This document shows positions 51,907-62,009 of a DNA stretch of 64,000 nucleotides, piece by piece; the first letter of the stretch is position 1, and every line of letters starts with the position of its first letter. Position numbers and translations under genes: made by a program. The notes under the pieces are model-generated. The model had not been told where the DNA came from and ran no database searches. It saw nothing but the letters and a program-made list of their open reading frames with translations. The DNA is from Nicotiana tabacum. Its lineage: Eukaryota; Streptophyta; Magnoliopsida; Solanales; Solanaceae. The DNA is taken from assembly GCF_000715075.1 (NCBI RefSeq), contig NC_134095.1, positions 50,272,806-50,336,805 of the forward strand, given 5' to 3'.

Positions 51907-54565
51907 TTGTTCGGCCTCAAAAGTTCGAAGTCGAGTTTGATTTGGGTCTGTTTGGTTTAAACGTTTTGGTAAGTTTTCCGTTCTTTTGTTTTATTTCCAA
52001 ATAAGTTGTCAGCATATCTCTTTGTGTTTGTTTGTTATTTTGTTATTTTTCATCCAGATTTCTTTCATCTCTGTTAAAGACCTTTTATTTGGTCGTTTGT
52101 CTTCTATTTGTATTCTGAATGTACTCTGTGATGAACCTGTTCGATTAGATTGGTCGTCAAATGAATAAACTTATATAGGTCCCCAGTTATTGAACATAGA
52201 ATTGTCTGATGCCCTTTAGGTCCCTAAACGTATTGTTTATGTGAGCGATCGATTATTACCTGCTATAATTAGTATAGTCGACTCGATAAATGTCGTCGAT
52301 TAGTTTTCTATAACTAATGAATCGAAGGAGTTAGGATTGTCACATAACTAATTAAACTCGGACACTGGCTGGATGACCTAGTAATGTTTGAAATGGTCTG
52401 TTGGCATTATAAAAATGACTAAAAGGGTTCAGTCTAGGCAGTCCTGAGCTCGAGCTTTCATCAGTGCAAAAAATGCCCTAATGCTGCAATAGGCAGGGGC
52501 AGTAATAATCAAGGTTGACAGGGGTAATCTGGGGTGCTAAAAAGAACAGAAGTAATTAGTTTAAGTGAGCTGACAAGTAGGGTACTAACTTAGGATTAAA
52601 CTAATACCAATGGGGAACAAGACACAAGGGTATGGGGCTCAAAATGAATAAACAAATGAGCCCATAATTCTGGATTAAACAAAAACCAGGCGTGGGGAAT
52701 AAAGGTAGCTGACACCAAGCATGCTTAGGATGGGCTTAAAGGGTATGGGCATTCTGCCAATTGGCAGGCAGGGCAGCTCAGCTGTAATGGTGCATTTGGC
52801 CTATAAATAGGCCATTGGACAACTAAAACAGGGGCTGAAGTTTATGGGTCTGAGGCTGGACTTTTAGCTTTCAGAGAGAAAAAAAGGGCTGTAAAATTTT
52901 TAGTCCAAAGAGAGGTCTAGTGAGTTCAAAGAAAACTGAAAAAACACAAGTTAGCTTCCAATAAACACTGCAACCAAACACTGCCTGAAAAGTTGTATAA
53001 GAGTGCATATTGGTCAAGCTGTCTTGGCCAAGTTCTTGGTTTGCATTGGTTGAGCTGTTTCTGGTTATTCAATTGGTAGTGTTGCTGCATTGAATACTCT
53101 GTTGTTGCTGTTTGTTTCATCCTTCTTTTCTGGGTTCATTTGGTTTGGTACTCGACTATTTGTTGGTCCTCTTTGTTCTGGGAAATATTGTTGGTCGTCT
53201 GAGGTTTGTGGAAAACATTTGGTTTGGTTTGTTGCTGTGCTGTTGCTGTGTATCTGCTGCTGCTGTGTTTGTGGCATACTGCCCAACTGATCATTCTTTT
53301 CTTCTTTTCGTTCTCTATACCAGGTACATGACTAATACTCTGTCAAATGTAATTGGAAAGTTGAGCATGAATACAAAAGAAAAGACCTGAAGAGTGACTT
53401 TTATGCATAAATTGTTACATTAGACATCATGTATTGTATAATGATTGTCATTTTTGTTTGGACAATAGAAACAGCCTACATACTAAGTATATCAATGTAG
53501 GTTAACGAATGCTAGCTTTGTATGTATACTGCTAAGTGAGAATACGCCCAGTGTAATAAGTTGTATTTCAAACTTAGTCTGATGGTATAGTATATTCTCT
53601 AATGTAGGCCAAATAGGAAAGCTATCCATTTTAGTTAAAGTTCTTTCTCCTTCTGCCATATTGTCCCATAAACTGATAAACTCATTTCACAAAATAAAGA
53701 ATCAGTTCAGGGCCTCGACCTCATGAAGGTCGAGCCCAAATCGAAGCAAACTAAGTAGGCCCGCGTAGAACAGGCGAAGGCCCAGGTCTGGTCCATCGCG
53801 CATGGGCTGGATTTGGGCCCAGAATTGTTTGTTCGGCTGATTGCATATACAGCCCCATTTCTGAAAATTTTTTAGCTTTTCTGAATGTCATTACAAATAG
53901 CTTGCAAGCATTTAATTAATTAGGACTATATACTGTTTTCAATTGATAAGGACAAACGCGATAAGAAACGTAGTTGCTATAGGATAACCTTTTAAAATAA
54001 GAACGAGATGAGCCTCGATAAAAATAAACACAACGTGCAAATGCGGGGCCCTTGTTAAATGTATATTGTTGGAGCATTTAGTTTCCGGGATGGGTTGCTT
54101 AGCAAATCTCACAACCCTCCCTAAATAACAACACGTTAGTCTCTTTAGGATACGCTTTAATAAAACCTTACCTTCTTAAACTCGGGTGCACATTTATGTG
54201 ACCCAAATCCAAATCCCAGCCGAGTCGAGATATATCAATAACCACGGGTGCATTGATGTAGCGTGGTTCGAGATATGTTTTCACGACGTTGCAAGTCCTA
54301 TAAAAATAACGGTGAACGATAAAAGCGGATAAAAGATAAAATTGGCACATAGGTTCATAATTGTATTAAAAATCAGATAAATAAGCCGAATATAACAGTT
54401 GAGCGACCGTGCTAGAACCACGGAACTCGGGAATGCCTAACACCTTCTCCCGGGTTAACAGAATTCCTTATCCGGATTTCTGGTACGCAGACTGTAATAT
54501 AGAGTCATTATTTTCCTCGATTCGGGATTAAAATTGGTGACTTGGGACACCCTAAATCTCCCAAG

Positions 54566-54575
54566 TGGCGACTCT
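54566..54575 (+). other. PBS-like sequence inside the Ogre-2 LTR
   Basis: TGGCGACTCT, identical to the first 10 nt of the PBS 103 nt downstream. Confidence 0.6.
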
Positions 54576-54668
54576 AAAATAAATAAACTAATCCCGTTCC
54601 GATTGTCCTTTAATTGGAAAAACTCCCTTGCGCCCTCTCGGGTGCGGAAAAAGGAGGTGTGACAGCTC

Positions 54669-54686
54669 TGGCGACTCTGCTGGGGA
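54669..54686 (+). other. Primer binding site of Ogre-2
   Basis: TGGCGACTCTGCTGGGGA, 4 nt (gctc) after the LTR end; the same as in Ogre-1. Confidence 0.85.
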
Positions 54687-55796
54687 CATAAAACCCAGAA
54701 CCAATAGTTCAGGGTTAAGAAGTCGAGCTTAGAATAATTGTTATTATTTGGCTTTATTTATTATCTGATTATTACATGTTTTTGAGACTAATGTGCTAAA
54801 TGTTGCTGTTACCGCTTTGATATTATTTGAACTGTATATAAACTGTGCCGAAACCTTTCTCTTCTCACCTCCGGGGATGTGCTCACTGGTTGAGACTCCT
54901 TATTCTGTTAGTGTCATACCCTAAATAAAAGAGGTTCGGAAAGTTTCTAAGCCGGCTGGCCTTTTGGTTCCCGGAAAGGAGCTCCTTCCTCAACTCGAGT
55001 TGTCCGCTCGGGTACACTGTCTAGAACACCGACCCAGGTTTTGAACATAGAATAACGTGACTTCATGCCGGATCCCTAGTAGGAACGCTTATTTGCATCA
55101 CGTTGCATATGACTTAGGGGACTCAACACAGGGGTTGGGTCCGTCTAGGACTAGCAACCTGATATGAAAAGACCATTCTGGTGCATCCCACTGTTTTCCG
55201 TGCATTTATTTGTCTCATGCCCGCATGCTGACCGGTGTTTGAATATTTGGAATATTGTGAAAAAAAGGGAAATAACGGTTAGGAATTGATTGTTTATTGT
55301 TGAAAAAAAAAACAAATACTGTCAAAACTCTGCCAAAATTTTGAAAAGTCGTTGTTCTGCCTTTCATAATAAAAAATATATCAATAGAAATATAGAGTTG
55401 TCTTGTCATAAAAATAAAAAAAATCTTATTTTAAAATTTTTTTTATATAAAAAAAAAAAGTCTTGTGTGGTCTTTACTTTTATTATTTGTTACAAATATA
55501 TGTATATATATATATATATATGAAAAATTCAAAAGTTTTGCTTTATTTCAAAATGTATATATCTTTATTTATGGCAAAAGTATTTATCTTGTTAAAGGTC
55601 TAGAAAAGTCCTTTCAGGCTCCCAGTTTTTCGAAAAAAAAAAAAAAAATCCAAAATATTTTCCGTTATTGACTTCTTTAGAAAGTTTTATATATATATAT
55701 ATATATGAAAATTCAAAATTCACAAAAAATCGCATATATTTTTGTTTTTAGCAGGATAAGTGTCGTTTGTTAAAATCTTGTTAATAAATGTGCAGA
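54687..55796 (+). other. Untranslated leader of Ogre-2
   Basis: 1.1 kb without a supported gene. AT-rich in its second half, with (ta) runs at about 55501-55520 and 55689-55707 and poly-A tracts. A block near 55070-55160 (ggatccctagtaggaacg, ggggactcaacacagggg) is also recognisable in the Ogre-1 leader around 22420-22490. Confidence 0.6.
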
Positions 55797-57833
55797 ATGA
55801 GCACGATTCCGAATGAACCCTTTTCAATCATGAATAAAATTCCCCTCCAATTGCGGCTCTGGTGGAATGATTTGGGCAAAGAGGGGCATGACGAAATCAA
55901 GAAGTATCTGAAAGGCCTCACGAGTTTGTTGGATATCAGGCCACGAGGAGATATCATAAGGGCACTAGTCCCCCACTGGGATCCTGCGCACAATGTCTTC
56001 CGCTTCTCAGATTTCGAACTTACCCCAACTTTAGAAGAAATAGCAGGGTATATCGGCAGCACTGAGACTCCTTTGAGGCACAAATATCTGATTGCTCCAA
56101 GAGCTGTAGCAGTACACCGGTTCCTGGACTCCTTAAAGATAGTCAGAACAGTTCATAACCCTGACTTGGCAAAAGGTTTTTGCAGCACGAGTTTCATATA
56201 TCAAAGATATGGTCACATAGGAGGATTCGACAAGCCAGAAAACCAGTTGTGCAGCAAAGGTAATCGCCAGAAGTGGGAAGAACATAGACGAATTGCTTTC
56301 ATGATAACTTTCTTAGGACTACTAATATTCCCAAGAAAAGATGGGAATATTGACATAAAGATAGCAGGGGTCGTCAGTACGTTGCTCACACAGAGTGATA
56401 GTACGTTGGCGCCCATGATAGTATCTGATATATTCCGGGCACTCACTTCTTGCAAAGCCGGAGGAAGCTTTTTCGAGGGTTGCAATTTGTTGTTGCAAAT
56501 GTGGATGATCGAACACCTATGTCACCGAGCCCAGTTTCTGAGCCATGGATCCGCTGGAAAGACCTGCATAGAGGAGTTCTATACCAGAGTTGATGAAACC
56601 TACCTACCAGAAGGAGTTGTAGCATGGACCTCATATTTCCAAACCCTCAACGCCAGTCAAATACAGTGGGCGCTAGGATGGTTACCGATCGACGAAGTCA
56701 TATACATGCCAGCAGCCAGGCCCCATTTTCTTTTAATGGGACTTAAGAGCATTCAACCATACGCGCCGCATCGGGTTTTAAGGCAACTTGGGAGGTATCA
56801 GATAGTGCCGAAAGACGAGGATCTGAGCATCCAGGTAATCGAGATCAGTCCCGACGGCCAGTTTCCTGAAGCAAGGGTTCGTCAAATTTGGAGCCAATGT
56901 CAATACTTAGAAGCAAATACTTGTGTAATGAATCGGGCAAAAGGGGAAGTTTCGCCCGGGTATCAAGCCTGGTACAAAAGGGAGACATCACCTGGAAGAC
57001 CGACCAAAAGACCTCACCTGCAAGAATTTGCCAAATCTTCACAAGAACAGTGGGACTGGTTGGCCAAAGAGCAAGAATATCTTGTCAAAGCAGGCAAACT
57101 GAAGCAACAAATCCAGGATATGAAGTTTGAGTGCCAATTACAGTCTGCTGCCCACAAGGGAGAAAAGAACCAGTTAATCAGAGAAAGCGAGATCCTCAAA
57201 GCTCAGATCCGGAGAATGAAAAAAGAGGCTAATAGCCAGCTAAGAAGCCAGGCAGATAAAAGATTGATAGCAGGGTTAAAAGATCAGGTTGCGGAATGCC
57301 AGGAAGATTTGGAAAAAGCCAGGGCCAGCACAGCAAAATTGCGAACCAAGTGGGCAAAGGGTGCGATGGCTCGGAGGCAGCACCTGCAACAAGTCATAAG
57401 GGAGTATGAACTGAGCATCGGGACATTAAGGGAAACGAATGCCTCTCTTCGAGAAAGGATCCTCAAGCAAACACGAAATGCCCAAGACGACAGAAGGCAT
57501 TATTACGATGCAATGACCAGAATGGAAAGGCAAATGGAGATGTTCCAGGATCAGCTTGCCAACAATGCGCAAACACTGGGATTGAAGAACCAACAGATAA
57601 GGCATTTGTTCACAGAAAGGGACAACATCCGGGGAAGGATTGATGAAATAGGGCATTACATCTACATGAAATGCTCGGCATATGAGCGAACACCTCGGAA
57701 GACCCTCCTTGTTTCCATCATGGGTTGCGTCCGCCGGATTATGAACGAATTGAAGAGCTTGCAAAGAGACCTTACACCTAGAGCCGCAAAAAGGCCGGAT
57801 GATGCCTCACGGCCCCTTAAATTGGAGAATTAG
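55797..57833 (+). CDS. Ogre-2 ORF1 protein, function unknown
   Basis: 678 residues from MSTIPNEPF; an in-frame Met three codons upstream (55788) is possible. The N-terminal globular part (1-420) shares FRFSDFELTPTLEEIAGYIG, RRIAFMITFLGLLIFP, LLLQMWMIEHL, QWALGWLP and RSIQPYAP-type segments with Ogre-1 ORF1 (here KSIQPYAPHRVLRQLGRYQ). The C-terminal part (about 430-620) is coiled-coil-like (KLKQQIQDMKFECQL, LKDQVAECQEDLEKA) and more diverged. No enzyme motif. It lies first in the element RNA, so it should be translated from the full-length transcript unless bypassed. Role unknown. Confidence 0.9.
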   Translation: MSTIPNEPFSIMNKIPLQLRLWWNDLGKEGHDEIKKYLKGLTSLLDIRPRGDIIRALVPHWDPAHNVFRFSDFELTPTLEEIAGYIGSTETPLRHKYLIAPRAVAVHRFLDSLKIVRTVHNPDLAKGFCSTSFIYQRYGHIGGFDKPENQLCSKGNRQKWEEHRRIAFMITFLGLLIFPRKDGNIDIKIAGVVSTLLTQSDSTLAPMIVSDIFRALTSCKAGGSFFEGCNLLLQMWMIEHLCHRAQFLSHGSAGKTCIEEFYTRVDETYLPEGVVAWTSYFQTLNASQIQWALGWLPIDEVIYMPAARPHFLLMGLKSIQPYAPHRVLRQLGRYQIVPKDEDLSIQVIEISPDGQFPEARVRQIWSQCQYLEANTCVMNRAKGEVSPGYQAWYKRETSPGRPTKRPHLQEFAKSSQEQWDWLAKEQEYLVKAGKLKQQIQDMKFECQLQSAAHKGEKNQLIRESEILKAQIRRMKKEANSQLRSQADKRLIAGLKDQVAECQEDLEKARASTAKLRTKWAKGAMARRQHLQQVIREYELSIGTLRETNASLRERILKQTRNAQDDRRHYYDAMTRMERQMEMFQDQLANNAQTLGLKNQQIRHLFTERDNIRGRIDEIGHYIYMKCSAYERTPRKTLLVSIMGCVRRIMNELKSLQRDLTPRAAKRPDDASRPLKLEN

Positions 57834-58377
57834 TTTTGGTCAAGTCCTGTTTATTTGGCTTTGGTTGTTTTTCCATATGTTGTTTTCTTTTTCGTTAAAC
57901 CGAGTTTGAAACCGTCGAGTTTGTACTATTGCTATTCCTTGCTTGATGTAATTTGTAATAGCAAAACTTTGAGAATGAATTCAATGATTTCACAAAAATT
58001 GTGTGTTTTTACTTTAAGGCAGAACTACGCCTGGTCTGATTCACGCGGGGACGTGATACGTAGGCAATCCCCATAAGATTCGACCGCTTTTAATAAATAA
58101 AGAAAAGAAAATGTAAATAAAATAGGACGCGGGGTTTCGCAGAATACTCTAAAAGAGACAAATGAACAAACCGGGATGACGCATGTGGTTTGAAGCAAAG
58201 CATGTAGAAACGGTTAACTGCCTAGGTGCATTGCATCCTCTATGTGTTATGATCAAATCTGTTAAGCTCTAACACTAACAAAGTTTGTTGTTGTCTGATA
58301 ACCAGACAGTTAGTTGTTAAAGAATTCTGGCAACACATTCATACCAAACCAGATCCAAAGGACCGGTAGCAACAAGC
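57834..58377 (+). other. ORF1-gag spacer of Ogre-2
   Basis: 544 bp without a gene. It contains structured RNA copy D (58022-58070). In Ogre-1 the matching spacer (19565-20066) holds copy C. Confidence 0.7.
58022..58070 (+). ncRNA. Structured RNA element, copy D (ORF1-gag spacer of Ogre-2)
   Basis: GAACTACGCCTGGTCTGATT, an inner stem TCACG/CGTGA with loop CGGGGA, then TACGTAGGCAATCC. Outer stem CTACG/CGTAG. It starts 190 bp after the ORF1 stop. Confidence 0.55.
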
Positions 58378-61300
58378 ATGACTACTTCAGAGAATAGTAA
58401 TGAGGAAGAAAGGCCGATGAGCCAGTTGCTAAAAGAGGCAATGGAAAAGATTGAAAGGATGGGACTAGAGATGCATGCAATGCAGCTAGCCCTGGCCAAA
58501 ACACAAAAGAGCCCTGAGACACTGGGACACGTACCGGAGTACCCTCACTCTGGCCCTTCCACAAGCCGCCCAAACCCCCTCTATCATCAGGAGAGAAGCC
58601 CTCATGATTCCCAAGCTCCACCACCCCACCAACCTCTCCCAACATCCAACATTCCCATTTTTGTGGGACCTGCATCAGCCCCTTTGCAGCGAACGACCAG
58701 TGAGCCATTGTTTCAGGCTCACGATACACAATACTATCCCCCTGAGCCTACATTCCACGCACCGGAACCACAGGTTTACAATCCCCATTTGGAAGTACCG
58801 GCAGAGGTTGAGAAGCCTGTTAAGGCCCCTGAACAGGATGAAGTGTTAAGAAAGTTCAAAAGCCTGGAGCAATCCTTCAGAAACTTGCACGGGCTGGGCA
58901 ATCAAGTCAGCGTGGCATACAAAGATCTGTGCCCTTTCCCAGATGTCCAACTCCCGGCTGGGTTCAAGATGCCCAAGTTTGATTTATATGAAGGGCACGG
59001 TGATCCCATGGCACATTTGCGGGGATTCTGTAGCAAAATGAGAGGGGCAGGAGGCAAGGATGAGCTTTTGATAGCTTGCTTCGGCCAAAGTCTGAGCGGA
59101 TCTGCACTGGAATGGTATACCAGGCAGGATTTCAGCAGGTGGTACACGTGGGATGATCTGGCACAGGCTTTTGCAGGTCATTTCCAGTACAATCTAGAGA
59201 TAGTCCCCGACCGTCTCACATTATTGAGAACTGGGAAGAAACCCGGGGAAAGTTTTCGCGAGTTCGGGTTCCGCTGGAGAGAACAAGCAGCTAGGGTCGA
59301 TCCTCCCATGAGAGAGGGAGAGATGGTAGACTACTTTTTGCAGACATTGGATCCAACCTACTTTGGTCACTTGGTGACAACGGTTGGAAAATCTTTCAAC
59401 GAGGTGGTCAAAATAGGGGTCATGATAGAAGAAGGTTTGAGGTCGGACAAGATCTTAAACTATTCGGCACTTAAGGCCACAACCCAGGCTATTCAAAGCG
59501 GCACGGGAGGTGCGCTAAGAAGAAAGAAAGAAGAGGTTGCCACGATCGAGGCAGGCAGTTGGCCCAGGGCTGGCAGGCCACACTACAACCAACCCAGGCC
59601 TCACAGGCCAAACTATCCATACAACCCACCACAAAATTTCTATCCACCTCGAGAACCGCATTGTTCCGTACACCAAGCCCAGATATACACTCAGCCCCCG
59701 GTTCGCCCACAATGGCGCGCACCGGCTCCCCAGAACATATATGCACCACCACAAAACACTTACCCTCCACCAAGGGCATATAGAAATCCTTCAGGGGCAG
59801 GTTTCCGGGGAAATCCAGATGCCAGAAATGACAGGTTGCGGAAGCAAAGAACCTTCACCGAACTGGGAGAAACCTACACCGCTGTGTTCCACAAGCTGCG
59901 ACAATTGGGTTTGGTTAGTCCCGTCCATACTCGGGAACCAAATCCCCCACCTCAGAATTTGGACCGTTCAATCAGTTGTGAATACTGTTCAGGGATGCTC
60001 GGGCACGATACCGAGAAGTGTTGGAAGTTAAGGCATGCCATACAGGATCTTATTGACACCAATAAGATCGAGGTCCAGACACCGGAGGCTCCTAACATCA
60101 ACCAAAACCCGCTGCCAGCGCACCACGAAGCTCACATGATTGAGTTGGTGTGTGAGGGAGGTGAATTAAGAAAACCCTCACAAACAGTGATGATGATCCA
60201 AGCTGCCCCAAAAGAAGTCTTAACCAGGGGAGGAACAAATGTACAGTCGCAGGGAGAAGGTGTCAAGCCGGTAGTAATATGGGGGAAGAACCCGTCCGTC
60301 ATAACAAGCAAACCCGAGCCAAGCAAATTGGTAATACCAGGGATCCTGCCCACACCGGCAGTCATGTTGAAAGGGGTATGTAGAGAACGGGTGACCATAA
60401 AGCCGGTGGTCCAACTGCCTGTGCTTGACAGCAGGGCTGTGCCCTGGAAATATGAAAAAGCAGTGGTAACGTACCAAGGAAAACAGGTGGAAGAAGTCAG
60501 TTGTGAAGCGCAAGGTTTGACTCGATCAGGTCGATGTTTTGCTCCGGCGGAGTTAAGAAAAACCAACCCAGTGGCAACCAAGAAGCCAGTGTCAGAAGAA
60601 GAGGCTGAAGACTTCCTGAGGAAGATGAAAGTACAAGACTATTCTGTGGTTGAGCAGCTGAGAAAAACACCTGCCCAGATCTCACTATTGTCATTACTCC
60701 TCCATTCCGAGGAACATCGTCGGGCCCTGTTAAAGATATTGAACGAGGCTCATGTACCCAGTGAGATTTCTGTAAACCACCTGGAAACCATTGCTAGCAA
60801 GATTTTCGAGGTGAACAGAGTGACATTCTCAGATGATGACCTGCCGGTGGAAGGTACGGAGCATAACAAAGCTCTATACCTAGCTGTCAAATGTGAAGAC
60901 TCGGTGGTAACCCGAGTATTGGTGGATAACGGCTCAAGCGCCAATATTTGTCCATTGTCCACCCTGGACCAGTTAAAGATTGACCGTGGAAGAATCCGGG
61001 AGAATAGCATCTGTGTCCGAGGGTTTGACGGAAACGGAACAGCCACTGTGGGGGATGTTGTACTTGAACTAACCATTGGCCCGGTCCTGTTTACCATGGA
61101 ATTCCAGGTATTGGACGCCACGGTATCTTACAACTTGCTGTTAGGACGACCCTGGATTCACGCAGCTAAAGCGGTGCCTTCCACCCTACATCAGACAGTG
61201 AAGTTCGAGTGGGAAAGACAAGAGGTCGTGTTGCACGGTGAGGATACAACATACACCATGGGCGGAATCATTGTGCCTTTCATAGAGACCAGTGATGACA

Positions 61301-61836
61301 AGGGTCCTTGGGTCTACCAGATTCTCGATACAGGGTCGGCCAACAAAATCTCTGAAGGAGAAATCATCCCGCACCCTAGGGTAGCTGCCGCAACAGTCAT
61401 GATGGTATCGGAGATGCTGGGTAACGGATTTGTGCAGGGAAAAGGCCTGGGAGTTGAACTTCAAGGGATAGTCCAACCTGTTTCCCTTCCTAAGAATCTG
61501 GAAACCTTCGGGTTGGGGTTCAAACCAACCGCAGCAGACAGGAAGGAGGCGCGAAGAATGAAGAAGAAGGTCTGGTTTCTGCCTAAACCAGTGCCACGCC
61601 TCTCAAGGTCTTTTGTTAAAGCAAGTGCCAAGGGGTCAGCGATCCCAAAGATTCGAGGACCTTTGATCGGTGTAAATGAAGACCTGAATCAGAGTTTTGA
61701 GAGACTATTCGCAGATGTCAGTATGGTGGAAGCTGGAGAGGGTTCCAGCAGGGCAGAGATACAATTTGTGGGGCCTGAGGCCAAGACCAACAATTGGACG
61801 ATTACTCCTCTCCCTGTCCGAGGGGAGTCTTGGTAG
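58378..61836 (+). CDS. gag-pro: Ogre-2 gag-pro (Gag, zinc knuckle, protease, G-patch-like)
   Basis: 1152 residues, uninterrupted. Coiled-coil-like start (about 10-45), proline-rich linker (about 45-150), Gag domain about 195-370 (MPKFDLYEGHGDP, SALEWYTRQ, FREFGFRWREQAAR), variant zinc knuckle CX2CX5HX4C (CEYCSGMLGHDTEKC, near 533), aspartic protease with LVDNGSSAN (Asp near 849) and YNLLLGRPWIH, then a G-patch-like segment (about 1010-1050, NGFVQGKGLG...LQGI). It ends W-stop with the TAG inside the splice donor (61833). Roles: particle formation, nucleic-acid binding, polyprotein processing. It is the intact reference for Ogre-1's frameshifted gag. Confidence 0.95.
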   Translation: MTTSENSNEEERPMSQLLKEAMEKIERMGLEMHAMQLALAKTQKSPETLGHVPEYPHSGPSTSRPNPLYHQERSPHDSQAPPPHQPLPTSNIPIFVGPASAPLQRTTSEPLFQAHDTQYYPPEPTFHAPEPQVYNPHLEVPAEVEKPVKAPEQDEVLRKFKSLEQSFRNLHGLGNQVSVAYKDLCPFPDVQLPAGFKMPKFDLYEGHGDPMAHLRGFCSKMRGAGGKDELLIACFGQSLSGSALEWYTRQDFSRWYTWDDLAQAFAGHFQYNLEIVPDRLTLLRTGKKPGESFREFGFRWREQAARVDPPMREGEMVDYFLQTLDPTYFGHLVTTVGKSFNEVVKIGVMIEEGLRSDKILNYSALKATTQAIQSGTGGALRRKKEEVATIEAGSWPRAGRPHYNQPRPHRPNYPYNPPQNFYPPREPHCSVHQAQIYTQPPVRPQWRAPAPQNIYAPPQNTYPPPRAYRNPSGAGFRGNPDARNDRLRKQRTFTELGETYTAVFHKLRQLGLVSPVHTREPNPPPQNLDRSISCEYCSGMLGHDTEKCWKLRHAIQDLIDTNKIEVQTPEAPNINQNPLPAHHEAHMIELVCEGGELRKPSQTVMMIQAAPKEVLTRGGTNVQSQGEGVKPVVIWGKNPSVITSKPEPSKLVIPGILPTPAVMLKGVCRERVTIKPVVQLPVLDSRAVPWKYEKAVVTYQGKQVEEVSCEAQGLTRSGRCFAPAELRKTNPVATKKPVSEEEAEDFLRKMKVQDYSVVEQLRKTPAQISLLSLLLHSEEHRRALLKILNEAHVPSEISVNHLETIASKIFEVNRVTFSDDDLPVEGTEHNKALYLAVKCEDSVVTRVLVDNGSSANICPLSTLDQLKIDRGRIRENSICVRGFDGNGTATVGDVVLELTIGPVLFTMEFQVLDATVSYNLLLGRPWIHAAKAVPSTLHQTVKFEWERQEVVLHGEDTTYTMGGIIVPFIETSDDKGPWVYQILDTGSANKISEGEIIPHPRVAAATVMMVSEMLGNGFVQGKGLGVELQGIVQPVSLPKNLETFGLGFKPTAADRKEARRMKKKVWFLPKPVPRLSRSFVKASAKGSAIPKIRGPLIGVNEDLNQSFERLFADVSMVEAGEGSSRAEIQFVGPEAKTNNWTITPLPVRGESW

Positions 61837-62009
61837 TAGGCTTTGATTAATGTTTTGTTTGTTTGTTTGTTTGATCGGATTATCCAAGGGTGTAATCCCA
61901 ATTTTACTTTCGTTTTGTAAAAGTGTGAACCCTTTTTATCCTGCAAATTTAATAAAGTTCTTTTCTTTTGTCCCATTTTAATTTCTGGTTTTGTTTTCTT
62001 TCTGAACAG
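61833..62009 (+). other. Predicted 177-bp intron between gag-pro and pol of Ogre-2
   Basis: Donor TCTTG|GTAGTAGG, acceptor TTTCTGAACAG|TTCTC. The same joint as Ogre-1: TG plus T gives Cys and the frame continues into pol. Confidence 0.8.

Larger units (their letters stand above)
50687..54664 (+). repeat. 5' LTR of Ogre-2 (3978 bp)
   Basis: It runs from TGTAAGCACGTGATTTTTGC to GGAGGTGTGACA. TATA at 51417-51425, leader hairpins 51540-51906, a conserved 3' block (54412-54470, gctagaaccacgg and cctaacaccttctcc), and a PBS-like site at 54566. No gene. Confidence 0.9.

Noticed and set aside
55200..55720. Small proteins in the AT-rich leader of Ogre-2
   Set aside because: They consist of (ta) microsatellite and poly-A translation; no conservation with the Ogre-1 leader.
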